This document shows, piece by piece, positions 63,379 to 64,000 of a DNA stretch of 64,000 nt. The notes beneath the pieces are model-generated. The model was not told the origin of the DNA. It was given only the letters and a program-made list of their open reading frames with translations, and did not search any database. A program made the position numbers and the translations under genes. The stretch's first letter is position 1. Each line of letters starts with the position of its first letter. This DNA comes from Gilvimarinus gilvus (GTDB lineage Bacteria > Pseudomonadota > Gammaproteobacteria > Pseudomonadales > Cellvibrionaceae): positions 1 through 64,000 of the forward strand of contig NZ_JAULRU010000215.1 in NCBI RefSeq assembly GCF_030518155.1, read 5' to 3'.

Positions 63379-64000
63379 TTATTTTGTGACAGTAACAGGC
63401 ACTCGCCAAATCAAACTACTATCCTCAGTGGTTACCACCAGCTCGCCCTCACCTACTTTTTTCCCGGTTAGCGTCATCGTATCCCTATCCAGCTCAACGG
63501 CATTTGCGTCTCCTTCCCACACCACTGTGTAGCTCTGATTGTGAGCGTTAATAGGCGCAAGTAGTACCTGATACTTTGATGTTGCATCGACAGCCAACGC
63601 TGTTTGCTCGACATAAACGTACACTCCGGCTACATCAACCTTGCCGTCTGCGTAAAAAGACGCGGGTCGCTTTGAGGTCTGCATAACACTGTTCGGGCTA
63701 AGCGCTACAATCTGCGCACCCGGCTCATGCGTCCAGCGGCCAAATTCGCCCTGACGGGTGATATCAAAGTAGAGGTAGTCATCACAATCACCGTTTTTCA
63801 TGCCGCCCCAAGACCAGTTAAGCCAACCAATGTCCGCTTTTTGCAAGATCTCCATCCCTTCTAAATAAGGCAAAGGTTTGGGGTTTTCGCACTGACCGAC
63901 ACGGGTAACCGATGGCCCCTCTCCAATAATCAGTGCCACACCTTGCTCTCGCGCACTGTTCGCAGCCAATTCATAATTGGCAATACTGTCCTGCTCTGAC
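63379..64000 (-). CDS. GH5-like glycoside hydrolase with C-terminal Big_2 domain, partial
   Basis: The 3' part of a gene that runs past the window edge; the frame is open from 64000 to the stop at 63379. ALIIGEGPSV holds the likely nucleophile Glu of a clan GH-A (GH5-type) barrel, and DIGWLNWSWGG is the usual late strand with Trp. The last ~75 residues (VEQTALAVDATSKYQVLLAP to VPVTVTK) form a Big_2/Ig-like domain. It is first of a likely three-gene operon. The exact GH family needs the missing N-terminus. Confidence 0.75.
   Translation of the reverse strand, partial: SEQDSIANYELAANSAREQGVALIIGEGPSVTRVGQCENPKPLPYLEGMEILQKADIGWLNWSWGGMKNGDCDDYLYFDITRQGEFGRWTHEPGAQIVALSPNSVMQTSKRPASFYADGKVDVAGVYVYVEQTALAVDATSKYQVLLAPINAHNQSYTVVWEGDANAVELDRDTMTLTGKKVGEGELVVTTEDSSLIWRVPVTVTK

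Overview
The window reads as chromosomal DNA of a polysaccharide-degrading marine or soil gammaproteobacterium, most likely of the Cellvibrionaceae type (relatives of Cellvibrio, Saccharophagus, Gilvimarinus). The signs are lipoprotein glycoside hydrolases with polyserine linkers after the lipobox Cys, the gene orders hda/DUF2066 facing purM-purN-DUF3108, and many TonB-dependent receptors. No rRNA, integrase, prophage or CRISPR array was seen. One tRNA gene (Ala, anticodon GGC) is present. Species assignment is inference.

Layout. 1-8.5 kb is an accessory, repeat-rich stretch: a broken RAYT transposase start, a ~140-bp dispersed repeat in three good copies and one weak copy, a divergent esterase / CadC-like regulator pair, an AT-rich membrane protein of unknown function, a frameshifted HigA-type antitoxin, and then about 1.6 kb without credible genes but full of structured repeats around tRNA-Ala. 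8.5-21.4 kb is mostly core: gltX, heptosyltransferase I, a LysR/SDR pair, a GH9 cellulase, hda, DUF2066, a Fur-box-preceded pair (sigma-region-2-like small protein plus a methyltransferase-like protein), purM, purN, DUF3108 and slyD. 21.5-26.2 kb holds pectin/arabinan enzymes (GH105 and a 1126-aa GH43). 26.3-28.1 kb has small genes and PPK2.

28.1-40.2 kb is one long minus-strand vitamin B12 salvage and uptake operon: promoter, cobalamin riboswitch, then btuB-cobO-cobQ-btuC-btuD-cobU-cobT-cobC-cobS-cbiB-cobD-btuF. Most junctions overlap or have very short gaps. It contains uptake, adenosylation, aminopropanol-arm and nucleotide-loop genes but no corrin-ring genes, so the unit looks built for cobinamide/cobyric-acid salvage. 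40.3-58.3 kb is mixed: three Gfo/Idh/MocA oxidoreductases, a metallophosphoesterase, an AraC / TonB-receptor pair with a perfect 7-1-7 Fur box, an APC permease, GNAT, a type IV pilin, a HAD phosphatase, a ZIP transporter, a BCCT transporter with a porin, NUDIX and aroA. 58.3-64 kb is a probable operon of a GH5-like enzyme (cut by the window edge), a secreted nucleoside-hydrolase-like protein and a 1368-aa ThuA/SGNH/PVC-propeller/HEAT/cytochrome c fusion.

The most unusual content is in the non-coding DNA. (1) Two ~210-bp elements flank tRNA-Ala and conserve a branched fold while their stem sequences differ by compensating changes. (2) Short hairpin repeats between them show the same covariation. 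(3) Intergenic tandem arrays always have a 7-bp unit, and seven of the eight fit one degenerate pattern, GGNNRAC. (4) MITE-like inverted-repeat elements supply the stop codons of the genes they touch.
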